A stretch of 64,000 nt of DNA from Salipiger mucosus DSM 16094 (lineage in GTDB: Bacteria; Pseudomonadota; Alphaproteobacteria; Rhodobacterales; Rhodobacteraceae). Below the pieces are notes generated by a model, which saw only the letters and a program-made list of their open reading frames with translations, ran no database searches and was not told where the DNA came from. The translations under genes and the position numbers were made by a program. This document shows positions 46,774-54,780 of the stretch, piece after piece. How positions within the stretch are numbered: the first letter of the stretch is position 1; each line of letters begins with the position of its first letter. The stretch lies in assembly GCF_000442255.1 (NCBI RefSeq), contig NZ_KE557281.1, positions 1 to 64,000 of the forward strand, read 5' to 3'.

Positions 46774-47449
46774 TCCGACGAACAGCCGCGCCGACGTTTC
46801 TTTCGACCGCAACCGTGCGAAGAGGATTGGCTTGGAAGAAGCCGTTCTCGCGCAGCACAAGAGCGTCGAGCAGATCGCCGGAATTCTATCCGATGCGATC
46901 GCCGAGGATCGGCGCCTCCTTCTTACTCGGTTAGCCCCCGCACAGGTCGCAGCCCTGCCCGCACACATCAGCGCCCGGCTTGACTATTGTCGTGACTCGT
47001 ACACTGCCATTCTGGGTCCCTGCCCCGTCCAATCTGGGCCGCGCCAAGTCGCGTTGGTCAGCGCCGGAACCTCGGACCACCGGCCGTTATCCGAGACGCG
47101 GCGCGTACTGGCCTATTCCGGCGTCGCCGCCGAGACGATCGCCGATGTCGGGGTCGCCGGGCTCTGGCGCCTGCTGCAGAGGGAAAGCGAACTGCGCGAG
47201 ATGTCGGTCATACTCGTTTTCGCCGGAATGGACGCTGCCTTGCCGAGCGTGGTTGCCGGTTTGGTGCCAAGTCTCGTAATCGCAGTGCCGACCTCCGTCG
47301 GATACGGTGTGGCCGAAGGAGGCCGGGTTGCGCTCGACTCGGCGCTCGCTAGCTGCGCCCCAGGGGTCTTGGTCGTCAACATCGACAACGGGTACGGCGC
47401 GGCTTGCGCTGCGCTGCGGTTCCTCAACGCAGCCACGGCTGCCCGATGA
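46766..47449 (+). CDS. larB: LarB, pyridinium-nucleotide carboxylase/hydrolase
   Basis: The 227-residue protein has an N-terminal helical part (RNRAKRIGLEEAVLAQHKS) and a C-terminal PurE/NCAIR-mutase-like domain (VALVSAGTSDHRPLSETRRVLAYSG, DVGVAGLWRL, FAGMDAALPSVVAGLVPSLVIAVPTSVGYG). LarB carboxylates nicotinic acid adenine dinucleotide and cleaves it, the first step of nickel-pincer cofactor synthesis. The ATG at 46766 lies inside the end of larE. Confidence 0.9.
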   Translation: MPDPTNSRADVSFDRNRAKRIGLEEAVLAQHKSVEQIAGILSDAIAEDRRLLLTRLAPAQVAALPAHISARLDYCRDSYTAILGPCPVQSGPRQVALVSAGTSDHRPLSETRRVLAYSGVAAETIADVGVAGLWRLLQRESELREMSVILVFAGMDAALPSVVAGLVPSLVIAVPTSVGYGVAEGGRVALDSALASCAPGVLVVNIDNGYGAACAALRFLNAATAAR

Positions 47450-47473
47450 TCGCATCGCGGCAGAGGATACACG

Positions 47474-48190
47474 ATGGCTGAAACGAGGGTTAGGATACGC
47501 AAGCGGAAGACGCTGACCGACCAGCTCTACGGTCAGATCCTTGAGCAGATCGTGTCAGGCCAGCTGCAAGAGGGAGATAAGTTGCCCTCGGAGCATCAGA
47601 TATGCGATGCATTCGCGGTCTCGCGCCCGGTGGTCCGCGAGGCACTGCGGAGGCTGCAGGAAGACCACCTGATCGAAAGCCGCCGTGGCGTCGGCTCGTT
47701 CGTCCGCAAGCGTCCGCCGCAGGGGCTCATCGAGTATGCCAGCGCAGACAGCGTGGCCGGTCTGATGCGCGCTATGGAGGCGCGGATGACAGTCGAAAGT
47801 GCGACCGCCCGCATGGCTGCCCAACGCGCCGACTCGGCTGACCTGACCAAGATATCGGACGCGCTCGACGCGTTGGAGCAGTCGATGGCCCTGCGTCAGC
47901 CGTCGCGGGATCCGGATTTCGCGTTCCACCTCGCCGTGGCTGAGGCCAGCCACAACGAGGTCTATGTGGCTATGCTGCAATCCGCGCAGGAGGTCATGCA
48001 ACGCGCGATCGATGTCGCGCAGTCGATCACCCGTGGCGGTAGCCAGGCGCGAGTCGACAGAGTTCTGCTCGAACACCGGCAGATTTACGAAGCGATCCTC
48101 TCTCGCGACGCGGAGGCCGCTGGGCTGAGCATGGCCTACCACTTGTTGCAGGCCCGTCAGAGGATCACCGACCACGCGCGCGAGGAATGA
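47474..48190 (+). CDS. second GntR-family (FCD) regulator
   Basis: The 238-residue protein begins with the winged helix (DKLPSEHQICDAFAVSRPVVREALRRLQEDHLIESRRGVGSFV) and continues with an FCD domain (MEARMTVESATARMAAQ, PDFAFHLAVAEASHN, LLEHRQIYEAI). It follows larB by 24 bases on the same strand and is the last gene of the plus-strand lar operon. Together with the regulator at 45167 it gives two GntR genes flanking larEB. Confidence 0.87.
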   Translation: MAETRVRIRKRKTLTDQLYGQILEQIVSGQLQEGDKLPSEHQICDAFAVSRPVVREALRRLQEDHLIESRRGVGSFVRKRPPQGLIEYASADSVAGLMRAMEARMTVESATARMAAQRADSADLTKISDALDALEQSMALRQPSRDPDFAFHLAVAEASHNEVYVAMLQSAQEVMQRAIDVAQSITRGGSQARVDRVLLEHRQIYEAILSRDAEAAGLSMAYHLLQARQRITDHAREE

Positions 48191-48312
48191 TGGCGCGGGG
48201 GCAAAGCCGTGCTTTGCAGAAACCAAGGACATTCTGACCAACCTAGGTTCAGGACTTCGGTAACGGGTCGTCTCCAATGTCTTATGCGGGGTGTGGCGTC
48301 TGGCCGCGGAGG

Positions 48313-48342
48313 AAGGAACCGGGGGAATGCGGCCGGTTCCTT
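48313..48342. terminator. 10-bp-stem hairpin between converging genes
   Basis: AAGGAACCGG (48313-48322) and CCGGTTCCTT (48333-48342) form a perfect stem with a 10-base loop, between the end of the plus-strand gntR and the end of the minus-strand gene at 48351. The trailing T content is low on both strands, so termination efficiency is uncertain. Confidence 0.5.
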
Positions 48343-48350
48343 GTCTTGGA

Positions 48351-48988
48351 TCAGGTCGCCATTTCGGCCGCCGGGGTTTCGACCGGGACGAGCGTGACCT
48401 TCTGAATGTCATGCATGACAGCCTTGGTGCCGTTTTTGCGCATGACCAGCGGTCCGATCCCGACCCTGCGACCGGCAGCTTTCTCGAGTTTTTCCGTCAC
48501 CTGGTCCTTGAAGCTCTCCAGTGCCGTGAGCCGCTCGACTGCATCATCGCCGATATATCCGAAGTCATTCGGATTCAGGGCCCGCAGGATGGACTCGAGA
48601 AAGTTTTCCGCCTGTGTGATGCCGAACATCGTTTCTTCTTTCGGGAGGTGATCCAGCATCCATTGGACACTCTCATCGCTCGCGTTATCCGGAATATGCC
48701 GGCGGACTTTCCGGTCCATCGAGTTGTCCAGCTGACCAAAGGATGCACACGGGTACTGGTTCTCCCAGACATCTTCCGCCGTGTCCTGGGAAAGGAACCC
48801 ATCGTACTTGAGTTCCTGTTGAGGGTCGTGCTCCCAAGCCACCTTGTGATGCTCGGTGCAGACCATCTCGTGGATGACGATATCCTTCAGGGTGTGTTCC
48901 CAGGGCAGGAAAAACGGGCTGAAGTCACCCTCGGGCTGGTCGAAATCGACCGGATGAAGAAATAGGTCTCGCCGATGATGTAGCGCAT
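48351..48988 (-). pseudogene. hypothetical protein with a one-base frameshift near its start
   Basis: The ATG at 48988 (2 bases after the upstream stop) gives MRYIIGETYFFI; 13 codons in, the frame is lost, and the adjacent frame carries DFDQPEGDFSPFFLPWEHTLKDIVIHEMVCTEHHKVAWEHD and continues to a stop at 48351. Inserting one base at the GG at 48952-48953 rejoins the two as ...FIPVDFD..., giving 212 residues. The second part alone has no good start. I do not recognise the family: it is acidic, soluble and has no signal peptide. It is either a sequencing error or a recent mutation. Confidence 0.6.
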
Positions 48989-48989
48989 G

Positions 48990-49484
48990 TCAGCTCTCCG
49001 TCTTGCGTTCGGGCATGAAGCCCAGCTTGCGCATGAGCGCCCTGCTCTGCCGTTTCGTCATCATCATCGACGAGAAAAGTCCGAATTCAGGAATGTCCTC
49101 GACCGGAAGCAGAGGTGTTTCGCGAAACGGGGCCTCGTCGCCGTCCGAACTCAGGTCGGGCCAGCGGTCGCTCGTGAGCCAGGTGGCGCCCTTGCCGCGC
49201 AGCTCCATCGCCGAGCGAAGGCAGATCTCGTTCCGCCAGAAACTCTCGGCCAGATCGGGCGCCATGAGGACGCCACTGAAGGTGTACGGCTTGTGCCGGG
49301 AGTTCGGGACAAGCATGGCGATGACGTCGTAGGTTTCGGACTCGCTTTTCGCAAGGAAGGCATTGACGGATCCTTCGAAGTCCAGGACGTGGCTGTATCG
49401 AGCGGTGAATTCTTTCATGCCCAAGGCGTGAAGGATAAAGCTGTCTTTGTCAACATCCTGTCTGTTAATTCTTGAATTTCGCAT
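48990..49484 (-). CDS. hypothetical protein
   Basis: The 164-residue protein is soluble and not recognised. It contains a stretch MLVPNSRHKPYTFSGVLMAPDLAESFWRNEICLRSAMELRGKG and ends with QSRALMRKLGFMPERK. It starts at the ATG at 49484 or possibly the ATG at 49418, and is followed by the frameshifted gene at 48988 after one base, so the two probably form an operon. Its promoter region is shared with the divergent NAD-salvage gene. Confidence 0.65.
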   Translation of the reverse strand: MRNSRINRQDVDKDSFILHALGMKEFTARYSHVLDFEGSVNAFLAKSESETYDVIAMLVPNSRHKPYTFSGVLMAPDLAESFWRNEICLRSAMELRGKGATWLTSDRWPDLSSDGDEAPFRETPLLPVEDIPEFGLFSSMMMTKRQSRALMRKLGFMPERKTES

Positions 49485-49513
49485 TTGACAGCTTGCCCTG
49501 TTTTTCCTATGTA
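49485..49513 (+). promoter_or_regulatory. sigma-70-type promoter for the NadM-Nudix gene
   Basis: TTGACA (49485-49490), a 17-base spacer and TATGTA (49508-49513) lie about 50 bases before the start codon at 49564. The -35 box is consensus; the -10 matches at four of six positions. Confidence 0.6.
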
Positions 49514-49563
49514 ACGGGTGTCGCCGGGAGGTCCGGTTGACAAAATACTATGCGGAGGTCGCA

Positions 49564-50685
49564 ATGGGTAAGGAAAACGGCAAGGTTGCCGTCATCATCG
49601 GACGCTTTCAGTCCTTCCACCGTGGACACGGTGAGCTGCTTCGCAAGGCAGCAGAAATCTCCCCGAACATCTTGGTGCTTGTCGGATCCTCGTTCCGTCC
49701 ACGGACGCCGAAGAACTGGTTCACGTTTCGCGAGCGTCGTGGCTTCATCGAGGCCGCTGCCGAGGACATGGGCATCGATGCCGACATCGGGTGCCTCCCG
49801 CTTGTCGATACGCTTTACGACAACGACGCCTGGTGCAACAACGTCCGTACGGCGGTCAATCTTCACAAACAGAACACCGGCCTCGACCGGGACGCGGACG
49901 TCGTGATCGTGGGCTACGAGAAGGATGCGTCGAGTGACTACCTGAACTGGTTCCGTAGTTGGGGATGGCAGGAAGCCTACATCGACGCGATCTGCGACGG
50001 CGGAGACGTGCTGAACGCCACGGATCTGCGCAAGGCCGTCATGTGCAACGGGGCGGCCGGGGCTCGCATGCTGGCGGGGACCCACGGCGAGGCGAACGTC
50101 GAGCGACTTCTGAGCTGGGTCGACGCCAACCCGGAAACGATGGCTTACCTCAAGTCGGAAGCCGACTACGAGGACGCCTACAAGGCGAAGGTGGCCGAAG
50201 CCGAGGAAATCTTCGGGTTCGCGATCCCCGTGAATACCGCCGACAACGTGGTGACGCAGAACGGGAACATCCTGCTGGTAACCCGGAAGAACGCGCCAGG
50301 AAAGGACCTGTACGCCCTCCCCGGCGGGCATATCGAACGCGACGAGACGTCCCTCGAGGCCGCAATCCGCGAACTGCGTCAGGAAACGAAGCTGAATATG
50401 CCGGCCGGGGCGATCAAGGGCCGCCTGAAGGATCGCCGGATCTTCGATCACCCGAAGCGTTCTGCGCGGGCCTGGGTGCGGACCGAGGTCTTTCACTTCG
50501 ATCTCGAGGGCCGGGCAAAGCCCGAGAAGGTCAAGGGTGGCGACGACGCCAAGGAGGCGTTCTGGAAGCCGATCAACGAGCTGACGCCGGACATGTTCTT
50601 CGAGGACCACTTCGACATCATCCAGTCGATGGTTCCGAACGTGCCATTCGCCTACTCGTCGATTCTGATGAGCGCGATCCACTGA
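49564..50685 (+). CDS. bifunctional NMN adenylyltransferase / Nudix hydrolase (NadM-Nudix)
   Basis: The 373-residue protein has an N-terminal nucleotidyltransferase domain (VAVIIGRFQSFHRGHGELLRKA, the GRFxPxHxGH-type site; later YEKDASSDYLNWFRSWGW and NATDLRKAV) and a C-terminal Nudix domain (GGHIERDETSLEAAIRELRQETKLNM, the GX5EX7REUXEEXGU box with a Gln at one position). The first half makes NAD from NMN and ATP; the second hydrolyses ADP-ribose-type substrates. This domain pair occurs in several bacteria and in phages. The ATG at 49564 follows GGAGGTCG. It is followed by a decayed nadV. Confidence 0.9.
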   Translation: MGKENGKVAVIIGRFQSFHRGHGELLRKAAEISPNILVLVGSSFRPRTPKNWFTFRERRGFIEAAAEDMGIDADIGCLPLVDTLYDNDAWCNNVRTAVNLHKQNTGLDRDADVVIVGYEKDASSDYLNWFRSWGWQEAYIDAICDGGDVLNATDLRKAVMCNGAAGARMLAGTHGEANVERLLSWVDANPETMAYLKSEADYEDAYKAKVAEAEEIFGFAIPVNTADNVVTQNGNILLVTRKNAPGKDLYALPGGHIERDETSLEAAIRELRQETKLNMPAGAIKGRLKDRRIFDHPKRSARAWVRTEVFHFDLEGRAKPEKVKGGDDAKEAFWKPINELTPDMFFEDHFDIIQSMVPNVPFAYSSILMSAIH

Positions 50686-50779
50686 ATTCAAGAATTCCGC
50701 GCCGTGGTGGCGCGGATGCCCCGGGTGGGCCTGGAGGTCAGGACACCCCTAAAAATCCAACCGAAGAGGACCTGGAAAA

Positions 50780-51558
50780 ATGGAAATGACCCAACCGCAG
50801 GCGTTGTTCGACAACGCCATACCCGCAGACAATCTTCTGCTCGACACCGACTCCTACAAATAGGCGCACCCGCGCCAATACCCGGCCGGAACCGAGTACT
50901 GCTTCTCCTACATCGAGCCTCGGAAAGCCGATGGCGAGATCGATCACGTGCTGTTCTTCGGCCTGCAGATGGAACTGGCGAAGCTGGCCGGATCGGCGGT
51001 GTCGCGCACCTGGTGAATAGCGTCGGCACCGACAACGTCCCTGCCCTCGTCGCCGCGCGCAACTACTACGGGGCCGACATGGCGGCCTTCTCGATCCCGG
51101 CGAGCGAGCACTCCACGGCAACCGCCGGCGGCCGTGATGGCGAGCTCGAGTTCATGCGCGCCTACCTGGCAGCCTACCCGACCGGCGCGATCTCGGCTGT
51201 GGCGGATTCCTATGACCTCTGGCACTTCCTCAACGTGATCCTGGGCAAGGAGCTGCGGAAGGAGATCCTGGAGCGGGACGGCGTCCTCGTGGTACGGCCC
51301 GACAGCGGCGACCCGGTGGAGATCGTACCGGAGGTCATCGAGGCCCTGATGGTGAAGTTCGGGTTCGATTACACGGAAACCGGCTACAAGATCCTGAATC
51401 CGAAGGTGCGCGTCATCCAGGGTGACGGCGTCGACCAGGCGTCGATCCTGAAAATCATGGACGCCATGATGGATCGTGGGCTGGCCATCGGGAACGTCGT
51501 GTTCGGCATGGGTGGCGGCCTGCATCACTCGTTGCGGCGCAGGACGGACGTCTTGTAA
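50780..51558 (+). pseudogene. nadV: nicotinamide phosphoribosyltransferase (NadV), decayed
   Basis: The frame begins at ATG 50780 and reads NLLLDTDSYK, then TAG (27th codon; CAG to TAG would fit), then AHPRQYPAGTEYCFSYIEPRKADG and VLFFGLQMELAK. A large part is then missing, and a different frame carries VPALVAARNYYGADMAAFSIPASEHSTATAGG, FMRAYLAAYPTGAISAVADSYDLWHFLN, VRPDSGDPVEI and VIQGDGVDQASI, ending at NVVFGMGGGL. The C-terminus is cut by a join near 51540. All parts are NAMPT-like. With NadM it would form the two-step nicotinamide-to-NAD route, but this copy cannot be functional. Confidence 0.85.
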
Positions 51559-52313
51559 ATGCAATCATCTGCTTGATCCACGGTCCGCGTTCGGAGAGTT
51601 CCGGGGAATGCGCCGGATGCCTGGTCGACCGTCCCGATTGTCGAAGATCCCCATGAGTAATCTGTCCGGATAACTGTCCCGGCCAGATTGGTGCCGGAGA
51701 AGACCTTGTAGGTTCCGTCCGGTTGTCGCCACGCCTTTACGACAACGGTGTCAGGGGATCGCGTGCGGACCGTATTCGTCGAAGTCGACTCTGTGGAATC
51801 GACGTACATCGAGGAGCGGGCAACTTCCATCCAGCTGCCACCGACAGAAACATCGATTACGCATTCGCCGGATTTGGTCGTGGGACTCATCGGGTCATCA
51901 ACTCGGGTCGTGGTGACGATGTGGACCTCGTAGTACGATGCTTCGACGTTGGAGACGGCGGCCAGGGTCTGAGTGGAATCCTGCGGAACGTCGAATGGGC
52001 CGAAGATCTCGTCTTTCGCCGGCTTGACGCCTCCGGACGTCCCGGTGCCGTCTTTCCCGTTGACGACATCGACCCACTCGGTGCCGTCACAGAACATGAG
52101 CTGCTGGTCGGTGGAGTTGTAGTAGACCGACCCTTCCCAGGTCCGGCTTTCCGCATCAAGGTTGCCAGCCGGGCCGGCCACGGTGGCCCCGCTGCTGTTC
52201 GGCATGAGGCTCAGAACGGTGTCGTTTGCCGTGAGGGTGGGTTCAGGGCATTGTGCAGCGGCCGCGGCTGGGAAAGCAGCCAGGGCTGCCATAGTCAGAA
52301 GAAAACGTTTCAT
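51525..52313 (-). CDS. secreted protein of unknown function, C-terminus altered by a join
   Basis: The 262-residue protein has a clear signal peptide (KRFLLTMAALAAFPAAAAAQ), then a domain with SRTWEGSVYYNSTDQQLMFCDGTEWVDV, a short sequence pattern common in surface-exposed marine proteins, and a beta-rich second half (GPFDVPQDSTQTLAAVSNVEASYYEVHIVTTTRVDDP). The last 13 codons overlap the decayed nadV on the opposite strand, so the native end was probably lost in the same rearrangement. It should be periplasmic or exported. The start ATG at 52313 is preferred over 52331. Confidence 0.65.
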   Translation of the reverse strand: MKRFLLTMAALAAFPAAAAAQCPEPTLTANDTVLSLMPNSSGATVAGPAGNLDAESRTWEGSVYYNSTDQQLMFCDGTEWVDVVNGKDGTGTSGGVKPAKDEIFGPFDVPQDSTQTLAAVSNVEASYYEVHIVTTTRVDDPMSPTTKSGECVIDVSVGGSWMEVARSSMYVDSTESTSTNTVRTRSPDTVVVKAWRQPDGTYKVFSGTNLAGTVIRTDYSWGSSTIGTVDQASGAFPGTLRTRTVDQADDCIYKTSVLRRNE

Positions 52314-52504
52314 GATTATGCGTCCTCGCAATTTTGTCGCGCAAGAATAGAGCTCTATTCTTAACTATGGATTGAGGGTGCGAAATGCAAACCAGGGCGC
52401 TGTGACCGCCGGAATGACGTCTCGATCTGTGCCATGAGTGTGCTCAACGGATCAGCACCCTGAATTGAAATTTCGATTGGGTGCCCGGTCCTGGGGGCGC
52501 AACA

Positions 52505-52533
52505 TTGCCGTGCGGCGGGTCGCCTGCTACACT
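52505..52533 (+). promoter_or_regulatory. sigma-70-type promoter of a candidate small RNA
   Basis: TTGCCG (52505-52510), a 17-base spacer ending in TGC, and TACACT (52528-52533) make a promoter with an extended -10 (TGc before TACACT). Transcription should begin near 52540, just before two hairpins. Confidence 0.6.
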
Positions 52534-52538
52534 TTATG

Positions 52539-52613
52539 CGTGCAATTCCTCTACTGCTTTGCACGATTTTGCCTCCCCCGGTGTCGCTACATGCGCACCG
52601 GGGTTTTCTTTTT
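52539..52613 (+). ncRNA. candidate small RNA (two hairpins, no coding frame)
   Basis: After the promoter at 52505-52533, CGTGCAA (52539-52545) and TTGCACG (52559-52565) form a 7-bp hairpin with a 13-base loop containing TTCCTC. A linker GATTTTGCCT follows, then the terminator hairpin at 52576-52613. The transcript would be about 75 bases, without a start codon and ribosome site of its own. The loop TTCCTC and linker GCCTCC could pair with Shine-Dalgarno sequences, as in anti-SD small RNAs of alphaproteobacteria. No family known to me was recognised. Confidence 0.5.
52576..52613 (+). terminator. Rho-independent terminator
   Basis: CCCCGGTG (52576-52583) and CACCGGGG (52596-52603) form a perfect 8-bp stem with a 12-base loop, followed by TTTTCTTTTT (52604-52613). 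It is a strong plus-strand terminator, but no plus-strand protein gene lies upstream, which is what suggests a small RNA. Confidence 0.85.
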
Positions 52614-52618
52614 CAGGA

Positions 52619-52954
52619 TCAGGTGGTCACGTACTCGCGTGTCAGTTCGCCGAGATCGTCGAATTCCCGCCGGCGACCGGTCAGAGGATGACGGTGCCAG
52701 CCATCCGGTTCACCGACACCGTCCCATGCCGTGAGAGCATCTTTCGCCATTTCGTAGGTCTTGTAGCACCACCGGTCGTCGTACCCGGACGTGTCGCCGA
52801 TGCGGCCGACGATGATAGCCGTCGTGAACATAAGATCGAGAAGACATGCGAAGCGGCCATCTTCGAGATCGCGGATCTCGGAATATCCTTCCTGGGTGAG
52901 CAGGAATGTGAAGAAGGCAGCGGTCTCGAAATTTCCGGATGTCTCGGTCGTCAT
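52619..52954 (-). CDS. hypothetical protein
   Basis: The 111-residue soluble protein is unrecognised. Features are FFTFLLTQEGYSEIRDLEDGRFACLLDLMFTTAIIVGRI and DDRWCYKTYEMAKDALTAWDG, then HRHPLTGRRREFDDLGE. Its last codon ends just after the small-RNA terminator. It lies 66 bases downstream of the ATP-grasp-like gene on the same strand. Confidence 0.6.
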   Translation of the reverse strand: MTTETSGNFETAAFFTFLLTQEGYSEIRDLEDGRFACLLDLMFTTAIIVGRIGDTSGYDDRWCYKTYEMAKDALTAWDGVGEPDGWHRHPLTGRRREFDDLGELTREYVTT

Positions 52955-53020
52955 CGCTCGTCCAGGATCATGAAAATGTACAGGAACAGTGTCACGTGCC
53001 TGTACGGTTGTGAAGCCCGG

Positions 53021-54376
53021 TCATGGAGCCGGAGTGGCGCTCGGAGTGAAATCGTTCGCCAGATCCCGTGCGTCGTCCCACGTCAGGATGCAGTCGCGAC
53101 GTTTCCCGTCTTTCCAGGTTTTGGGTTCCCCGAGGTTGATGTGCGGCATCGCGCGCAGGGCCACGCCGTGGGTGTCGCACCATCCTTTGTCGATGCCGGC
53201 ACCCATGAAGCCGCACGGGTGCGCGCCGGAGACAGGGTTGTGGCCCGGGCCGCCCTCGAGAAGCATCGGGCCCTCTTCGGTTTCGATGAAATCGAGCGTG
53301 CAGGACAGGTCATCCCTTGCCCACTTACGTGAAATAGTCGGGTGTTTTCCGCCGCGGCGCACGAATTCGAGATCCAGGATCCGGGTTTCGATTTCCAGCT
53401 CCTTCGCCTTGTCGACGATGCGCTGGGCGCTGTCCGCAGCCTCGAGGGCCCTGAATGCATTTTCAGGTTCCGGGTCGCAAATCCACGCGTAGTAGGATGA
53501 CACACCGACCACGGTCCCGTGCTCGACGAAAACCCGCCATTCGCAGGGCCACTGTCCCTTCCCCGCAAAGATGCTTCCATGGCGATGGGGATCCTCGGCT
53601 TCGAGAAACCGGGATGCGGTGATCCAGGGACGGGCCAGGAAATGGATGTCCAGGTCCGGGCTGGAGTGGCCTTTCGCGTAGAGACCGACGGTGCGTTCGT
53701 CGCGGGTGTCGATGCATCGCCTGTTTCCGGCCGTGATGTACCCTGGGCCCAGTTTCATGCCGCCGCCGAGATCCGTGAACTCCGATGCGCCTTCGATCAG
53801 TCCCGTGCCGGCCACGGCCTTGAGGAGGCTGCTCCCGCTGATGTGGGAGCGCACCATGTACCCGGACGGCACGTCGTCCATTGCGTCGTATAGGCTCTGG
53901 TGCAGTTCTTCGGTGCTGCGACCGGCAGGATGCGCATCGGTATCCCGGGCTACGATTTCTGACCTGAAGGCCTTTTCGAAGTGGCGTTTGATCGGCTTCC
54001 GGATGGCCTCCGGAATCTTGACCTCGCCCGCGACCTTCCCGAATTCCTCTTCCGAGAGGCTCAGGATCGTTCTCGCGGGCACGGTTGGCACACCCGCCAT
54101 TTCGGCCATCGCCAGCCAGTGACGGGTGTCGCAGGCATCGATTGGACTCCGGCCCGGAGCGGTGATGTCTTCGGGCTGCTGCCAGGTCGCCTGCTCGGCC
54201 TCGGCAAACTGCTGCGCCTCCGCAACTCCCTGTACGGCGGTCCGGAGGGACTTGGGTCCCTTCATCGCTTCCTTGAGCGTCATGCCGGCGAGGCGACGCG
54301 CTTCGCCGATCCTGGATTGCATGTTGCCGCTCACCGTTGCCCTGGTGACGAAATCGAGGAGTTTCTGCTTGTCCAC
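53021..54376 (-). CDS. ATP-grasp-like protein of unknown substrate
   Basis: The 451-residue cytoplasmic protein shows, in the middle, GSIFAGKGQWPCEWRVFVEHGTVVGVSSYYAW, and later LDFIETEEGPMLLEGGPGHNPVSGAHPCGF. The order of a 'WRVFV..G.VVG.S.Y' strand and 'DF.....G..LLEGG' end resembles ATP-grasp ligases, where the last acidic residues bind Mg-ATP. The N-terminal 100 residues are helical and rich in Gln and Ala (VQGVAEAQQFAEAEQATW). No substrate can be guessed. It is downstream of a small unrecognised gene and upstream of another, all on the minus strand. Confidence 0.5.
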   Translation of the reverse strand: MDKQKLLDFVTRATVSGNMQSRIGEARRLAGMTLKEAMKGPKSLRTAVQGVAEAQQFAEAEQATWQQPEDITAPGRSPIDACDTRHWLAMAEMAGVPTVPARTILSLSEEEFGKVAGEVKIPEAIRKPIKRHFEKAFRSEIVARDTDAHPAGRSTEELHQSLYDAMDDVPSGYMVRSHISGSSLLKAVAGTGLIEGASEFTDLGGGMKLGPGYITAGNRRCIDTRDERTVGLYAKGHSSPDLDIHFLARPWITASRFLEAEDPHRHGSIFAGKGQWPCEWRVFVEHGTVVGVSSYYAWICDPEPENAFRALEAADSAQRIVDKAKELEIETRILDLEFVRRGGKHPTISRKWARDDLSCTLDFIETEEGPMLLEGGPGHNPVSGAHPCGFMGAGIDKGWCDTHGVALRAMPHINLGEPKTWKDGKRRDCILTWDDARDLANDFTPSATPAP

Positions 54377-54409
54377 GGTTGGTGTCCTTCGCCTGAAGTT
54401 CGAAGTGGG

Positions 54410-54757
54410 TTACGGGGTCACCGAGGGAGCGGCCGGCTCATCGTCGACAGTGGCGTCAAGTTCGGGCGCGAGTGGTGTGAAGTTGCCCATCGAAAGACCC
54501 ATGTCCCGCGGGCGGCAGCTTGTCGGCCTGCCCGCCTGGGCCGCAGCAACCTCGTTCAGCGGCCGTTCTCGATCCTGGCCGCGCAGCTGGGACATGTCGT
54601 CGGGCTCCACTCGGAGGAGGATGGGGTTGATGTTGTTTTCGCGTGGCGCGACGATCTCGATGATCTTGCCGGTCCACCCATCGGTGTGCACCACGTCCTG
54701 GCCGAGGTGGTAGATCTCTCCGTCCATATTTTCCACGCGCTCGATTCCGTCAGCCAT
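54410..54757 (-). CDS. hypothetical protein
   Basis: The 115-residue protein begins MADGIERVENMDGEIYHLGQDVVHTDGWTGKIIEIVAPR, a small beta-barrel-like start, and has a disordered Pro/Ala-rich tail. It is not recognised. It sits 33 bases before the ATP-grasp-like gene and may belong to the same transcript. Confidence 0.55.
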   Translation of the reverse strand: MADGIERVENMDGEIYHLGQDVVHTDGWTGKIIEIVAPRENNINPILLRVEPDDMSQLRGQDRERPLNEVAAAQAGRPTSCRPRDMGLSMGNFTPLAPELDATVDDEPAAPSVTP

Positions 54758-54780
54758 GGCTCACCTCTATTCTGTTTGTT

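Noticed and set aside
49507-50691. Minus-strand open frame of 394 codons
   Set aside because: It is antisense to the clear NadM-Nudix gene and its translation has no known motif.
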